Source: an uncultured Pelagibacteraceae bacterium
Lineage (GTDB): Bacteria > Pseudomonadota > Alphaproteobacteria > Pelagibacterales > Pelagibacteraceae
Direction of reading: 5' to 3'
DNA: 64,000 bases
Assembly: GCA_902608305.1 (NCBI GenBank)
Contig: CACLNK010000001.1
Span: 1-64,000 of the forward strand
Below, in pieces: positions 44,770-54,652 of this stretch. The first letter of the stretch is position 1, and the number at the start of each line of letters is the position of its first letter. Both the position numbers and the translations under genes were made by a program. Under the pieces are notes generated by a model. It had not been told where the DNA came from. It did not search any database and was given only the letters and a program-made list of their open reading frames with translations.

Positions 44770-45681
44770 TTATTGATTAAACCTTAAACTTTTGAGTATA
44801 GTATTTCCATCTAGATTTTTAATATCTATTGTTACATTTTTATCTAATCGCATATCTTTATTGTCTTTCCATATTCCTGCAGCAAGATGCATAATTCCTA
44901 TTTTGTAATTTGGTAAATATGGTTCAACAAAAGTTTGTTCTTTATCATCATATTTAGGAAGAAGATTGCTTGCTATCCAATTGCAATTCAAAGGTAAAAA
45001 TTCAGTTTCAACATTATCAATATAAACACTCATGTTAATAGCGAGTCCTTCTGAACCAAAAATTTTTCCTGCCTTAAGAGTTGTTGCAAGGTTATGCTGC
45101 CAACTTTTCCAGCATGGTGAATTATGTTGCATCGAAAAAACGCCAATGTTTACGTGTGGAGCAAATGCCAATTTTCTAGCTTTATTTAAATTAATTTTTG
45201 AACTTATTGCATGTTTAAAATTTTGAGATTTGATAATAGCTATTTTTCCAAAAAGCCATCTAACTTTTGACATAATCTTATACCCTGGACTGAATGTTTG
45301 AGTAATGCCAAGTTTGCCATTTTCACAAGCTTTAAAATATAATTCAATTGATTTCCAATCATTGACCCATGCGTCACAATCAATCCATAAATATTTTTCA
45401 TAATTTGGAAAATATTTAGGAAGAAAAGCTCTTGATACTTGGCTTTTAAGCCATTCTTTTCCTATAACTTTAAATGCAGAAACATCAATATCCCATTCTG
45501 CACTTTTTATTTCATCAACTTTTTTTCTTAAAGTATTTTTTTGATCTTGTTTTAGGCCAGCATCTAAAACACAAATTGCTACATTTTTACTTTCATCAAA
45601 TCTTTTAATTGAATCGATTAATTCGTTTAATAACTCAAAATAATCAGAGTTTGCTAATGAAATGATTGCATTTTTTTTCAT
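44770..45681 (-). CDS. GT-A fold glycosyltransferase (GT8-like)
   Basis: Starts AIISLANSDYFELLNELIDSIKRF, has a DxD-type metal motif in KYLWIDCDAWVNDW (about residue 100) and a distal IGIMHLAAGIWKD that may supply the HxxG-type metal ligand, all suggestive of GT8-like enzymes. 303 aa. No membrane helix is evident. It sits without gaps between pssA and rlmE, an unexpected place for a sugar gene. Specificity unknown. Confidence 0.65.
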   Translation of the reverse strand: MKKNAIISLANSDYFELLNELIDSIKRFDESKNVAICVLDAGLKQDQKNTLRKKVDEIKSAEWDIDVSAFKVIGKEWLKSQVSRAFLPKYFPNYEKYLWIDCDAWVNDWKSIELYFKACENGKLGITQTFSPGYKIMSKVRWLFGKIAIIKSQNFKHAISSKINLNKARKLAFAPHVNIGVFSMQHNSPCWKSWQHNLATTLKAGKIFGSEGLAINMSVYIDNVETEFLPLNCNWIASNLLPKYDDKEQTFVEPYLPNYKIGIMHLAAGIWKDNKDMRLDKNVTIDIKNLDGNTILKSLRFNQ

Positions 45682-46485
45682 TTATAACACATCTTCAAAA
45701 TCTTCATTTTCATCATTTAGATTTTTAATATTGTGTTTTTTATTCAACTTTTGATAATGAATAAAGCTTAAAGGAATAATGCATAAATATATTGTGCCAG
45801 TTATAATCATTACTTTAAAAGGATATATTAATAAAAGACCAAAAAATAAAACTATCCCAAATAACAAAAAAATAGTCATACTTCTAGGAACAATAATTTT
45901 TTTGAATGAATAAGTTGGAAACTTGCTTATTAAAAGAAATGAAATTGCTATAAATAAAATTGGTACTGATAATTTATAATTAACATTAAATAATTCAAGT
46001 TCACTTAAACTATATATTAAAGGCATTAAAACTAAAATACCTCCTGATGGAGATGGTATTCCTTGAAAAAAATTATCTTTCCATGAGGGTTCCTCATTAG
46101 AATTAACATTAAATCTAGCAAGTCTTAAAGCTACGCACACAACATAAATTAAGCATATTAACCAACCAATTTTTCCTAAATTGTTTAAAGACCAAAAATA
46201 CATTATAAAAGCTGGAGCAACACCAAAACTTATTACATCTGTTAGTGAATCTAGCTCTTTTCCAACTTTTGTAGTAGCTTTAATTAATCTCGCTATACGA
46301 CCATCCAAACCATCAATTAAAGCTGCAAATACAATTGCTATAATAGAAAGCTCATATTTTGCATCAATTGCAAATTTAATTGAACTTAATCCTACACATA
46401 CTCCAATTAAAGTAAGTGTATTTGGTAAAATCATTCTCACTTTTTTTTCTGAGACTAATCTAAAATTACTTTTTGGTTGTTCCAT
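45682..46485 (-). CDS. pssA: CDP-diacylglycerol-serine O-phosphatidyltransferase
   Basis: Makes phosphatidylserine from CDP-DAG and serine. The CDP-alcohol phosphotransferase motif is intact (DGLDGRIARLIKATTKVGKELDSLTD, about residues 58-83: DGxxAR...GxxxDxxxD). Several transmembrane helices follow. 267 aa, of the membrane-bound subclass II. Four bases behind psd; the pair provides phosphatidylethanolamine. Confidence 0.94.
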   Translation of the reverse strand: MEQPKSNFRLVSEKKVRMILPNTLTLIGVCVGLSSIKFAIDAKYELSIIAIVFAALIDGLDGRIARLIKATTKVGKELDSLTDVISFGVAPAFIMYFWSLNNLGKIGWLICLIYVVCVALRLARFNVNSNEEPSWKDNFFQGIPSPSGGILVLMPLIYSLSELELFNVNYKLSVPILFIAISFLLISKFPTYSFKKIIVPRSMTIFLLFGIVLFFGLLLIYPFKVMIITGTIYLCIIPLSFIHYQKLNKKHNIKNLNDENEDFEDVL

Positions 46486-46489
46486 TTAA

Positions 46490-47137
46490 TTATTTTCTAG
46501 CTAATAATGTTTCTCCAGCAATAGCTTGTTGGTTTGCTTTAATAAGAGGATTATAATTTTCAAAATATATCTCTGCTCTACTTCCAAATCTTATTATTCC
46601 AATTCTAGAGCCCTGTTGTAATTCCTGGTCTTTTGAAGTTTCACAAACAATTCTTCTTGCTATTAATCCGGCTATCTGAACTACAACAATATCTTCACCT
46701 TGTTTATTTGTAATTTTATAATAATTTCTCTCATTGTCCTCGCTTGCTTTATCTAACGAAGCATTTAAAAATTTTCCTGGTTTATAAAGAATTTCCGAAA
46801 CTTTTCCAGCACATGGCGATCTATTTACATGGCAATCAAAAGCATTCATAAAAATACTAATTTTTTTAAAATTTTTATTTTCCAAACCAAGTTCTTTAGG
46901 TCCTTTTGTTTCTGTTACCTCTAAAACTAATCCGTCTGCAGGGCTAACCAAATAATTTTCATCATTAATTGAAACTCGTTCAGGATCTCTAAAAAAATAA
47001 TAAATCCAAACTGTAAGCAATAAACTTATTAATCCTAAAAAACTGCTTACAAAATATAGAACTATTGTTATGAAAACAGCTATAATTAAAAATTTATAAC
47101 CCTCTGAATGAATTTTTGGAAAAATCTTATCTAGCAT
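46490..47137 (-). CDS. psd: Phosphatidylserine decarboxylase
   Basis: Pyruvoyl-dependent enzyme converting phosphatidylserine to phosphatidylethanolamine. Short alphaproteobacterial form (215 aa) with N-terminal membrane helices (residues about 14-48), SPADGLVLEV, AFDCHVNRSPCAGKV and the self-cleavage site FGSRAEIYF, where Ser of GSR becomes the pyruvoyl group. Upstream of pssA in a psd-pssA operon; divergent from icd. Confidence 0.95.
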   Translation of the reverse strand: MLDKIFPKIHSEGYKFLIIAVFITIVLYFVSSFLGLISLLLTVWIYYFFRDPERVSINDENYLVSPADGLVLEVTETKGPKELGLENKNFKKISIFMNAFDCHVNRSPCAGKVSEILYKPGKFLNASLDKASEDNERNYYKITNKQGEDIVVVQIAGLIARRIVCETSKDQELQQGSRIGIIRFGSRAEIYFENYNPLIKANQQAIAGETLLARK

Positions 47138-47215
47138 AATCTTTAATTTGATAATTCTTGATTAATATGTATATAAAACTCCAAAATTCAATTAATAAGA
47201 TATATTGTTAAATAT

Positions 47216-48430
47216 ATGAGCAAAATTAAGGTTAAAAACCCAATAGTCGAGTTAGATGGCGATGAAATGGCTAGAGTAATATGGGCTTTTATTAAAAACA
47301 AGCTGATATTGCCCTATATGGATTTAAAAATAGAATACTTTGATTTGGGAATTAAGAGTAGAGACAACACTTCTGATCAAATTACCATTGAATGTGCTAA
47401 TGCAATAAAGAAAAATGGTGTTGGAATTAAATGTGCCACCATAACACCTGACGAAGGTAGGGTTGAAGAATTTAGTTTAAAAAAAATGTGGCGTTCACCC
47501 AATGGAACAATTCGAAATATTATTGGGGGAACTGTTTTTAGAGAACCTATAATATGTAAAAATATTCCAAAACTTGTGCCCTCTTGGACTAATCCAGTAA
47601 TAATTGGTCGTCATGCTTTTGGAGATCAATATAGAGCAACAGATTTTAAAGTACCAGGCAAAGGTAAATTAGAAATTAAATGGACGGCAGAAGATGGGAG
47701 TGGTGAAAAAAAATATGAAGTATTTAACTTTCCTGGTCCAGGAATTGCTTTATCAATGTACAACTTGGATAAATCTATCGAAGATTTCGCAAGATCTTGC
47801 TTTAACTATGGATTGATAAAAAAATGGCCTGTTTATTTTTCAACCAAAAATACAATATTAAAAACTTATGATGGAAGGTTTAAAGATATTTTTGCTCACA
47901 TTTTTGAAAGAGAATTTAAATCAAAATTTGAAAAAAATAAGATCACATACGAACATAAATTAATTGACGATATGGTCGCTTGTGCAATGAAATGGAGTGG
48001 TAAATATATTTGGGCATGCAAAAATTATGATGGAGATGTTCAGTCAGATACCGTTGCTCAAGGCTATGGATCTTTAGGTTTAATGACCAGTGTTCTGCTT
48101 GCACCAGATGGAAGAACTATGGAATCGGAGGCTGCCCATGGAACTGTCACAAGACATTTTAGATTACATCAACAAGGAAAGGAGACTTCAACTAATCCTA
48201 TTGCTTCCATTTTTGCTTGGACAAGAGGTTTAAAACATAGAGGCGATTTAGATAATAACGAAGAACTAACAAATTTTTCATCAACTTTAGAAAAAGTTTG
48301 TATTAATACTGTCGAAAGTGGGTCAATGACAAAAGATCTTGCAATCTTGGTTGGACCTTCAAATAAATATATGACAACCAATCAATTTTTGGATGAATTA
48401 GATGGTAATTTAAAGAAAAAACTAAATTAA
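47216..48430 (+). CDS. icd: Isocitrate dehydrogenase (NADP, dimeric eukaryote-like type)
   Basis: TCA cycle enzyme converting isocitrate to 2-oxoglutarate. VELDGDEMARVIW, TITPDEGRVEEF, KMWRSPNGTIRNIIGGTVFREPI (substrate loop with Ser and Arg), GRHAFGDQYRATDF and EAAHGTVTRHFRLHQQGKETSTNPIASIFAW are all signatures of the subfamily with mitochondrial IDH. 404 aa. It converges on alaS with a nine-base overlap. Confidence 0.97.
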   Translation: MSKIKVKNPIVELDGDEMARVIWAFIKNKLILPYMDLKIEYFDLGIKSRDNTSDQITIECANAIKKNGVGIKCATITPDEGRVEEFSLKKMWRSPNGTIRNIIGGTVFREPIICKNIPKLVPSWTNPVIIGRHAFGDQYRATDFKVPGKGKLEIKWTAEDGSGEKKYEVFNFPGPGIALSMYNLDKSIEDFARSCFNYGLIKKWPVYFSTKNTILKTYDGRFKDIFAHIFEREFKSKFEKNKITYEHKLIDDMVACAMKWSGKYIWACKNYDGDVQSDTVAQGYGSLGLMTSVLLAPDGRTMESEAAHGTVTRHFRLHQQGKETSTNPIASIFAWTRGLKHRGDLDNNEELTNFSSTLEKVCINTVESGSMTKDLAILVGPSNKYMTTNQFLDELDGNLKKKLN

Positions 48431-51088
48431 AGATTTTATTTTTTCAAAAGCTTCATCAATCTTATTTATTTCTAATCCACCAGCTTGTGCAAAATCAGAT
48501 CTTCCACCACCGCCCTTCCCTCCAACTATCTCTGAACCAGCTTTTGCAAGTTTTACTGCATCATACTTTTCCTTAAGCTTATTTGTTACACCCACAGCTA
48601 AGCCGATTTTGTTATCTTTGCTTGCAAATACAACGACTATTCCTTCTCCTAATTCTTTCTTTCCAACATCAACTATCTTTCTCAGGTCTTTTGGGGATAA
48701 GTCATTAATTTTTTGAAATCTAACTTTTACATTTTTAATATTTTGATCGTTAATTATATTTTTTTTTTTATCAGATAAAATGGATTTGACTAAAAGCTGT
48801 TCATGTTGCTTAATTAAATCTTTTATTAAAACTTGCTGATTTTTGTTTTCTAAATTTGGCTTTCCTCCAAACTTAATAATTTTTGCTGCTAAATCTTTAA
48901 CTTTTTCTTCACTCTCCTGGCTTGAAAGATCTGATAATTTTTCTTTTTCACTTAAATACTCTTGCAGCTGTTTATCTCTCAAAGCTTCAACTCTTCTAAT
49001 ACCTGCTGCTATTGAAGATTGGTTAATTATCTTAAATTTTCCAATATCCCCTGTGTTTCTAACATGCGTTCCACCACATAATTCGGTAGAAAAATACTTA
49101 TCTTTTTCATCCCCCATAGATAAAACTCTTACCTCATCGCCATATTTTTCACCAAACAAAGCTAAAGCACCATTATCTACGGCCTCTTTTGGAGTCATTA
49201 TTCTTGTTCTAACGTCAGATTTTTTTTCAATCATTGAGTTAACATGGGTTTCTATTTTTTTCACTTCTTCAGGTGAGATAGATTTCATATGACTAAAATC
49301 AAATCTCAATCTATCTGGCGCAACTAATGAACCTTTTTGAATTACATGAGTTCCTAATACTCTTCTAAGGGACTCGTGCAATAAATGTGTTACAGAATGA
49401 TAAGCTCTAATGTTTTCTCTTCTGTTAATATCTATCTTCATTTCAACATTTTCATTTAACCTAATAGAACCTTTAACTATTTTTCCATAATGGATAAAAA
49501 GGTCTCCTAATTTTTTTTGAACATCAATTACTTCAAAAATAAATTTTTCAGAAGAAATCGTTCCTGTATCACCAACTTGTCCTCCAGATTCCCCATAAAA
49601 TGGTGTTTGATTACATATTATTATTCCATCCTCTCCATTGTTTAATGAGTCAACTTCTTTGCTATTTTTTAATAAAGAAATAACTACACCTTCAGCTTGA
49701 TTAGTTTCATATCCTAAAAATTCTGTTGGGCCCAATTTGTCTTTTATACCAAACCAAATTTCATCGATAGAATCATCTCCAGAACCTTTCCAATTTTTTT
49801 TAGCAAGTTCTCTGCTTTCTTTCATCAGAGATTGAAATTTTATGTAGTCAACTTTTAAAGATTTATTTTTTAAAATATCTTCTGTTAAATCTATTGGAAA
49901 TCCATAAGTATCATAAAGTTTAAATGCTACTTCACCAGATAAAATTTTGTCAATTTTTGAAATCTCATCATTTAAAATTTTTATTCCACGCTCCAAAAGA
50001 ACTAAAAATTTTTCTTCTTCCATTCTTAAAGTTTCTTTAATCAAAGATTGTGCTCTGTTAAGTTCAGGATAATTATCTGACATTTCTTCTTGAAGTGTTT
50101 TAAATATATTAAAGAATATTGGTTCTTTTGCTCCTAGTAGGTGAGAATGTCTCATTCCTCTCCTCATTATTCTTCTAAGTACATAACCTCTACCTTCATT
50201 AGAAGGTAAAACTCCTTCAGCAATTAAAAATGAACTTGCTCTTAAATGATCGGCAATAACTCTAAAGCTTGAAACATTTTTTTCGTCTGGTTTTTTATTG
50301 ACAGCATTAGAAGTTGCTTGAATTAATTTTTTAAAATGATCGGTTGTATAATTATCATGACTTCCTTGTAGTAAAGCTGAAATTCTTTCTAATCCCATTC
50401 CAGTATCCACAGATGGTTTTGGCAAATCAATTCTCTTGTCTTTGGTAATTTGTTCAAATTGCATGAAAACTAAGTTCCAAATTTCAATAAATCTATTTCC
50501 ATCTTGATCTTTTGTTCCGGGTAATCCACCTTTTAGATGTTCGCCATGATCAAAGAAAATCTCAGAACAAGGCCCACATGGGCCTGTTTCTCCCATAGAC
50601 CAAAAATTATCTGAAGTTGCTATTCTAATTATTCTACTTTCGTTTAAACCAGCTACTTTTTTCCATAAATTAAATGCATCATTATCTTCCTTAAAAACTG
50701 TTACATAAAGCTTGTCTTTGTTAATTCCAAATTCTTTTGTAATTAAATCCCAAGCCAAACTAATAGCTTTTTCTTTAAAATAATCTCCAAAAGAAAAATT
50801 ACCTAGCATTTCAAAAAATGTATGATGTCTTGGGGTATAACCCACGTTTTCTAAATCATTATGTTTGCCGCCTGCTCTTACACATTTTTGTGAAGTGGTT
50901 GCTCTTTTATAATTTCTTTTTTCTAAGCCAGTAAAAACATTTTTAAACTGGACCATTCCAGAATTAGCAAACATTAAAGTAGGATCATTATTTGGAACTA
51001 AATTGCTAGATTCAACAATCTTATGATCGTTTTTTTCAAAATACTTTAAAAACGTATTTCTTATTTCTTTTAATGATTTGCCAGTCAT
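48422..51088 (-). CDS. alaS: Alanyl-tRNA synthetase
   Basis: Charges tRNA-Ala. Class II catalytic core with FANSGMVQFKNVFTG, RATTSQKCVRAGGKHNDLENVG, RHHTFFEMLGNFSFGDYFK; editing domain with HSVTHLLHESLRRVLG and CGGTHV zinc-type motifs; C-terminal domain with GGKGGGGRSDFAQAGG. 888 aa is full length. Downstream of recA in the common recA-alaS order, separated by a strong terminator. Confidence 0.98.
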   Translation of the reverse strand: MTGKSLKEIRNTFLKYFEKNDHKIVESSNLVPNNDPTLMFANSGMVQFKNVFTGLEKRNYKRATTSQKCVRAGGKHNDLENVGYTPRHHTFFEMLGNFSFGDYFKEKAISLAWDLITKEFGINKDKLYVTVFKEDNDAFNLWKKVAGLNESRIIRIATSDNFWSMGETGPCGPCSEIFFDHGEHLKGGLPGTKDQDGNRFIEIWNLVFMQFEQITKDKRIDLPKPSVDTGMGLERISALLQGSHDNYTTDHFKKLIQATSNAVNKKPDEKNVSSFRVIADHLRASSFLIAEGVLPSNEGRGYVLRRIMRRGMRHSHLLGAKEPIFFNIFKTLQEEMSDNYPELNRAQSLIKETLRMEEEKFLVLLERGIKILNDEISKIDKILSGEVAFKLYDTYGFPIDLTEDILKNKSLKVDYIKFQSLMKESRELAKKNWKGSGDDSIDEIWFGIKDKLGPTEFLGYETNQAEGVVISLLKNSKEVDSLNNGEDGIIICNQTPFYGESGGQVGDTGTISSEKFIFEVIDVQKKLGDLFIHYGKIVKGSIRLNENVEMKIDINRRENIRAYHSVTHLLHESLRRVLGTHVIQKGSLVAPDRLRFDFSHMKSISPEEVKKIETHVNSMIEKKSDVRTRIMTPKEAVDNGALALFGEKYGDEVRVLSMGDEKDKYFSTELCGGTHVRNTGDIGKFKIINQSSIAAGIRRVEALRDKQLQEYLSEKEKLSDLSSQESEEKVKDLAAKIIKFGGKPNLENKNQQVLIKDLIKQHEQLLVKSILSDKKKNIINDQNIKNVKVRFQKINDLSPKDLRKIVDVGKKELGEGIVVVFASKDNKIGLAVGVTNKLKEKYDAVKLAKAGSEIVGGKGGGGRSDFAQAGGLEINKIDEAFEKIKSLI

Positions 51089-51136
51089 ATTTTTAAAATA
51101 CAGCTTTTTTATTTGATGTCTAGATAACTGTAAGGG

Positions 51137-51165
51137 AAAAAAGGCGCTTAAAATAAGCGCCTTTT
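51137..51165 (-). terminator. Rho-independent terminator behind recA
   Basis: Minus strand: AAGGCGCTTA, loop TTT, TAAGCGCCTT, a perfect 10-base-pair stem, followed by T residues into 51137. It starts about 23 bases after the recA stop and lies upstream of alaS, so alaS likely has a separate promoter or gets only readthrough. Confidence 0.9.
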
Positions 51166-51187
51166 ATTAACTAAAGATGGCTTTTAA

Positions 51188-52309
51188 CTAATTCTTTTGT
51201 GTTGGAATTTCTTCCTTAGGATCAATTTTATCTTTTTCTTGATCTAATGGGTTGCCTTCTATCTTTTTAGATATAACTCCAGCTTTTTCTCTTATTGCTA
51301 TTTCAATTTCAGCTGCAACTTTTGGATTTTGTTCTAAATAAATCTTAGCATTTTCTCTGCCTTGACCTATTTTTTCTCCTTTATAAGCATACCACGCGCC
51401 TGATTTTTCAACTATATCGGCTTTAGCTCCAAGATCTACTAACTCTCCAACTTTACTAATTCCTTTGCCATACATCAAATCAAACTCTACAACTTTAAAA
51501 GGTGGTGATACTTTATTTTTTACTACTTTCACTCTTGTAGAATTTCCAATAATTTGGTCTTTATCTTTTATTGCTCCAATTCTTCTAATATCCATTCTCA
51601 CTGAAGAATAAAATTTTAATGCATTTCCTCCTGATGTTGTTTCAGGACTTCCAAACATCACTCCAATTTTCATTCTTATTTGGTTTATGAAAATAACCAT
51701 TGTATTTGTTCTAGAAATTGAGCTTGTAAGTTTTCTTAATGCTTGACTCATTAATCTTGATTGAAGACCTACGTGATGATCTCCCATATCACCTTCAATT
51801 TCTGCTCTTGGAGTAAGTGCTGCAACTGAGTCTATTACTAAAACTGAAACTGATCCTGATTTTATTAGTGTGTCAGCTATTTCTAATGCCTGTTCACCTG
51901 TATCAGGTTGCGAAATTAATAATTCTTCAGTATCAACTCCTAATTTTTTTGCATATACTGGGTCTAAAGCATGTTCTGCATCTACAAAACCACATATACC
52001 TCCGTTTTTCTGAGCTTCGGCAACAACTTGTAAAGCTAGCGTAGTTTTTCCTGATGACTCAGGACCATAAATTTCAATAACTCTTCCTTTTGGCAAACCT
52101 CCTATACCTAATGCCAAGTCTAAACTTAAAGATCCTGTAGAAATAGATTCAATATCCATTGCTGTTTGTTGGCCAAGTTTCATTACTGAACCTTTGCCAA
52201 AAGTATCTGTGATTTGACTGATTGCTGCGTCTAAAGCTTTATTCTTTTCCTTTTTATCTAAATCTTGGTCTTTTGTAGATTTAACTACTTTTAGGTTGTT
52301 TTTAGTCAT
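51188..52309 (-). CDS. recA: Recombinase RecA
   Basis: Strand-exchange ATPase and LexA/UmuD co-protease. Walker A GPESSGKTTLALQVVAEAQK, NIGVFGS-like MKIGVMFGSPETTSGGNALKFYSSVRMDIRR, VIDSVAALTPRAEIEGDMGD are standard. 373 aa. ATG at 52309 is preceded by AAGAGGT. The upstream gap carries a candidate promoter with an SOS-box-like operator (52357-52384). Confidence 0.98.
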   Translation of the reverse strand: MTKNNLKVVKSTKDQDLDKKEKNKALDAAISQITDTFGKGSVMKLGQQTAMDIESISTGSLSLDLALGIGGLPKGRVIEIYGPESSGKTTLALQVVAEAQKNGGICGFVDAEHALDPVYAKKLGVDTEELLISQPDTGEQALEIADTLIKSGSVSVLVIDSVAALTPRAEIEGDMGDHHVGLQSRLMSQALRKLTSSISRTNTMVIFINQIRMKIGVMFGSPETTSGGNALKFYSSVRMDIRRIGAIKDKDQIIGNSTRVKVVKNKVSPPFKVVEFDLMYGKGISKVGELVDLGAKADIVEKSGAWYAYKGEKIGQGRENAKIYLEQNPKVAAEIEIAIREKAGVISKKIEGNPLDQEKDKIDPKEEIPTQKN

Positions 52310-52356
52310 TTTTACCTCTTTTTTTTATAATAATTAGTGTTCGAATCATATTTTTA

Positions 52357-52384
52357 AATGTACACATTTTGTTCTCATTATCAA
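52357..52384 (-). promoter_or_regulatory. recA promoter with SOS-box-like operator
   Basis: Minus strand TTGATA (52384-52379), 16-base spacer, TACATT (52362-52357). Overlapping it, the plus strand reads GTAC-N7-GTTC (52360-52374), one mismatch from the alphaproteobacterial LexA box GTTC-N7-GTTC. An operator between -35 and -10 is the classic arrangement for repression. Confidence 0.5.
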
Positions 52385-52422
52385 TATAATAATTGCTAAA
52401 CCTTATAAAATGGTTGATTTAC

Positions 52423-53721
52423 TTAGTTAATTTGAAGGTGTTCCAATGTCAATAATCCAATAGACTGCAATAACTTGAATTGAGATAGTAGATAATTTCT
52501 TTCAGCGTTAGCAAAGCTGATTTTTGAATCTAAAAGTAAACTATTAGATTGAATAACGTCTAGAGTAGATCTTCCAAGGCCAGACTCATATTCAACTGTA
52601 ATCCCTTCATTTGCTATTTCTGCTGCTTTAACCTGAGATTTAACTGAATCTAATAAACTTTTTGATGATTGAAAGTTAGACCAAGCACTTGCAACATCTG
52701 TATTATTTGTTTTGATCGCATTATCTAATAACAATTTTTTTTGATATTTTATATTTCTATTTTTATTAACTTCAGCTTTATTTTTTCCACCAGTATAAAA
52801 AGGCCACTTAACTGTAGCTTTAAGTATTTTTTTATCACGTTCATTATAAGTAGAGCTTAAGTCTTCAGTTTGTGAAGCTTCAAAGGATAAAGATGCTGAA
52901 GGTAGCATATCTGACTCAGCTATTCGTATGTCTTTTTCTGACTGTAAATATTCTAATTTAGCAATAATTAATATTGGATTTCTCTTTTTAGAAATATTAT
53001 TAGCTTCATTTAAATTTTTAGGAATTTTAATATTTAGTTTTGGATTTTCATTTAAATCATCAAAATTAATAATTGTACCAATAACATTTTCATAAACTAG
53101 TCGACTTGTCATAGTATCATTTTTTGCTTGTATAAATTTTGCTTTGGCCCCAGCTAATGAAGACTCGGACTGTGCTAGGTCTGAAATAGTAATTTGTCCT
53201 CTTTCTAATCTTGCTTGATCTGTCTCTACTTGTCTATCAAGTAGACTGATATTGCTTTGGTTAATTTTTAATTTTTTATTTGTAAAAATTAATCCTGTAT
53301 ATGCCTCTACAGCTTTATAAAGTATTTCTTGTTCTACTTTTAAAATTTTTGCTTTAGCTAAATCCATGCCAATTTTACTTTTTTCTAAATCTGCACTTCT
53401 ACTTTTTCCATCGTATAAAGTTTGTTCAATCAATATGGATTTTGTTAATGGATCAACATCGGTAATTGTTGCATCTTCTCCACTTTGGTTTGTAAGTTTA
53501 GTTGTATCTTCTCTACTTTTAGTTCCTGTGATAGTTATAGTGGGTAAAAATTCGCTTTTCGAAATGTTTAAATTTTCTTGTGAAATATTTATATTTTCTC
53601 TCTCTGCATTCAAAACTAGATTATTTTTATAAGCTTCTAATAATGCTTCAGGCAAAGTTACAGCTAATAAGTTAGTGTTAAAAAGAAAACTTATAAAAAA
53701 AATAATAAATATTTGTTTCAT
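52423..53721 (-). CDS. tolC: TolC-family outer membrane efflux channel
   Basis: Outer-membrane trimer tunnel for type I secretion and efflux. Signal peptide at residues 1-20 (ending NLLAVT), then two OEP repeats with long helices (TLPEALLEAYKNNLVLNAERENI..., GLIFTNKKLKINQSNISLLDRQVETDQARLERGQITISDLAQSE; second repeat ending EYESGLGRSTLDVIQSNSLLLDSKI). 432 aa. It overlaps the glycerate kinase stop/start by one base; no inner-membrane partner genes adjoin it. Confidence 0.93.
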   Translation of the reverse strand: MKQIFIIFFISFLFNTNLLAVTLPEALLEAYKNNLVLNAERENINISQENLNISKSEFLPTITITGTKSREDTTKLTNQSGEDATITDVDPLTKSILIEQTLYDGKSRSADLEKSKIGMDLAKAKILKVEQEILYKAVEAYTGLIFTNKKLKINQSNISLLDRQVETDQARLERGQITISDLAQSESSLAGAKAKFIQAKNDTMTSRLVYENVIGTIINFDDLNENPKLNIKIPKNLNEANNISKKRNPILIIAKLEYLQSEKDIRIAESDMLPSASLSFEASQTEDLSSTYNERDKKILKATVKWPFYTGGKNKAEVNKNRNIKYQKKLLLDNAIKTNNTDVASAWSNFQSSKSLLDSVKSQVKAAEIANEGITVEYESGLGRSTLDVIQSNSLLLDSKISFANAERNYLLSQFKLLQSIGLLTLEHLQIN

Positions 53722-54644
53722 TAAGATGCAAATCTTATGTTATTAATTTGGTGAAATTTATTTAAAGTTAAAACTACTTTCGAAATTTTTGGCATATCTT
53801 TAAACATTTGTAATGTTACTCTTTCATAAGTCATCATAAATCTTTTAACTTCTTTATTTGTCATAACCTTTGAATTAATATTTTTTTTTGTTTTTAATTT
53901 TCTTTCTTGTTTAATTCTCCAAGATCTTAACAAATTAAAGCTTTGAGTTTTTAGATATATAACGCTCGCAAGTTTAGAGTATAATTTTTTATATTTAGTT
54001 TTAAGTTGAAAATTTACATATTTTCTCCATTTAGCTGACGTGTCTTCATTTTTTTCCATTAAATTTACAGGTTGTATCAATTGTTTATTTTTTTGAGGTC
54101 TAGCTCCTACACACCAACCTTCCAAAATAACAATATCTGGTTTTTTTTTTAATTTATACCACTTATTTTTTTTAAATCTATCATCTATAGATTTATCAAA
54201 TTTAGGTAATGATATTAATTTAAAATTATTAGTATTTAATTTTCTAAAAAAATTAAGAATTATTTTAACATCATGTGTTCCTGGAACACCTCTTGTTTGC
54301 AATAATGGGTGTACATTTTTTGATAATTTATATCTTTCTTTTATTGTTTTATAAAAATCATCAATAGAAATAACAAAGGTTTTTTTTTTAAAGTATTTTT
54401 TTAATATAATGGAAATAATAGATGTAATCGTTGTTTTGCCTATTCCTTGTCCTCCTGACAAACCAAGAATTAATGTTTTAGATTTATTTTTTTTTTGATC
54501 AACAATCCAAAAACATAAGGGTATCAAGTAAGTCTTTAACATTTTCTCTTTATTTTTAAATTTTTCTTTTTTTGTTTCCTGTGAAGAAATAAACTTAAAA
54601 CAATCAGTTTTTACCTTTAAAAAACATTCATTAAATAATTGCAT
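53721..54644 (-). CDS. D-glycerate 3-kinase-like P-loop kinase
   Basis: P-loop kinase of the plant GLYK/yeast Tda10 type, phosphorylating D-glycerate to 3-phosphoglycerate, a link from glycolate or serine catabolism to the pgk reaction. Walker A is GLSGGQGIGKTT (about residue 65), then VISIDDFYKTIKER, TRGVPGTHDVKI, LPKFDKSIDDR and VILEGWCVGARPQ, a pattern specific to this family. 307 aa. Eight bases behind the GFA-family gene. Confidence 0.83.
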   Translation of the reverse strand: MQLFNECFLKVKTDCFKFISSQETKKEKFKNKEKMLKTYLIPLCFWIVDQKKNKSKTLILGLSGGQGIGKTTITSIISIILKKYFKKKTFVISIDDFYKTIKERYKLSKNVHPLLQTRGVPGTHDVKIILNFFRKLNTNNFKLISLPKFDKSIDDRFKKNKWYKLKKKPDIVILEGWCVGARPQKNKQLIQPVNLMEKNEDTSAKWRKYVNFQLKTKYKKLYSKLASVIYLKTQSFNLLRSWRIKQERKLKTKKNINSKVMTNKEVKRFMMTYERVTLQMFKDMPKISKVVLTLNKFHQINNIRFAS

Positions 54645-54652
54645 TAAACAGG

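Noticed and set aside
48843..49292. 149-codon open frame opposite alaS
   Set aside because: Lies wholly within alaS; no ribosome site and no recognisable domain.
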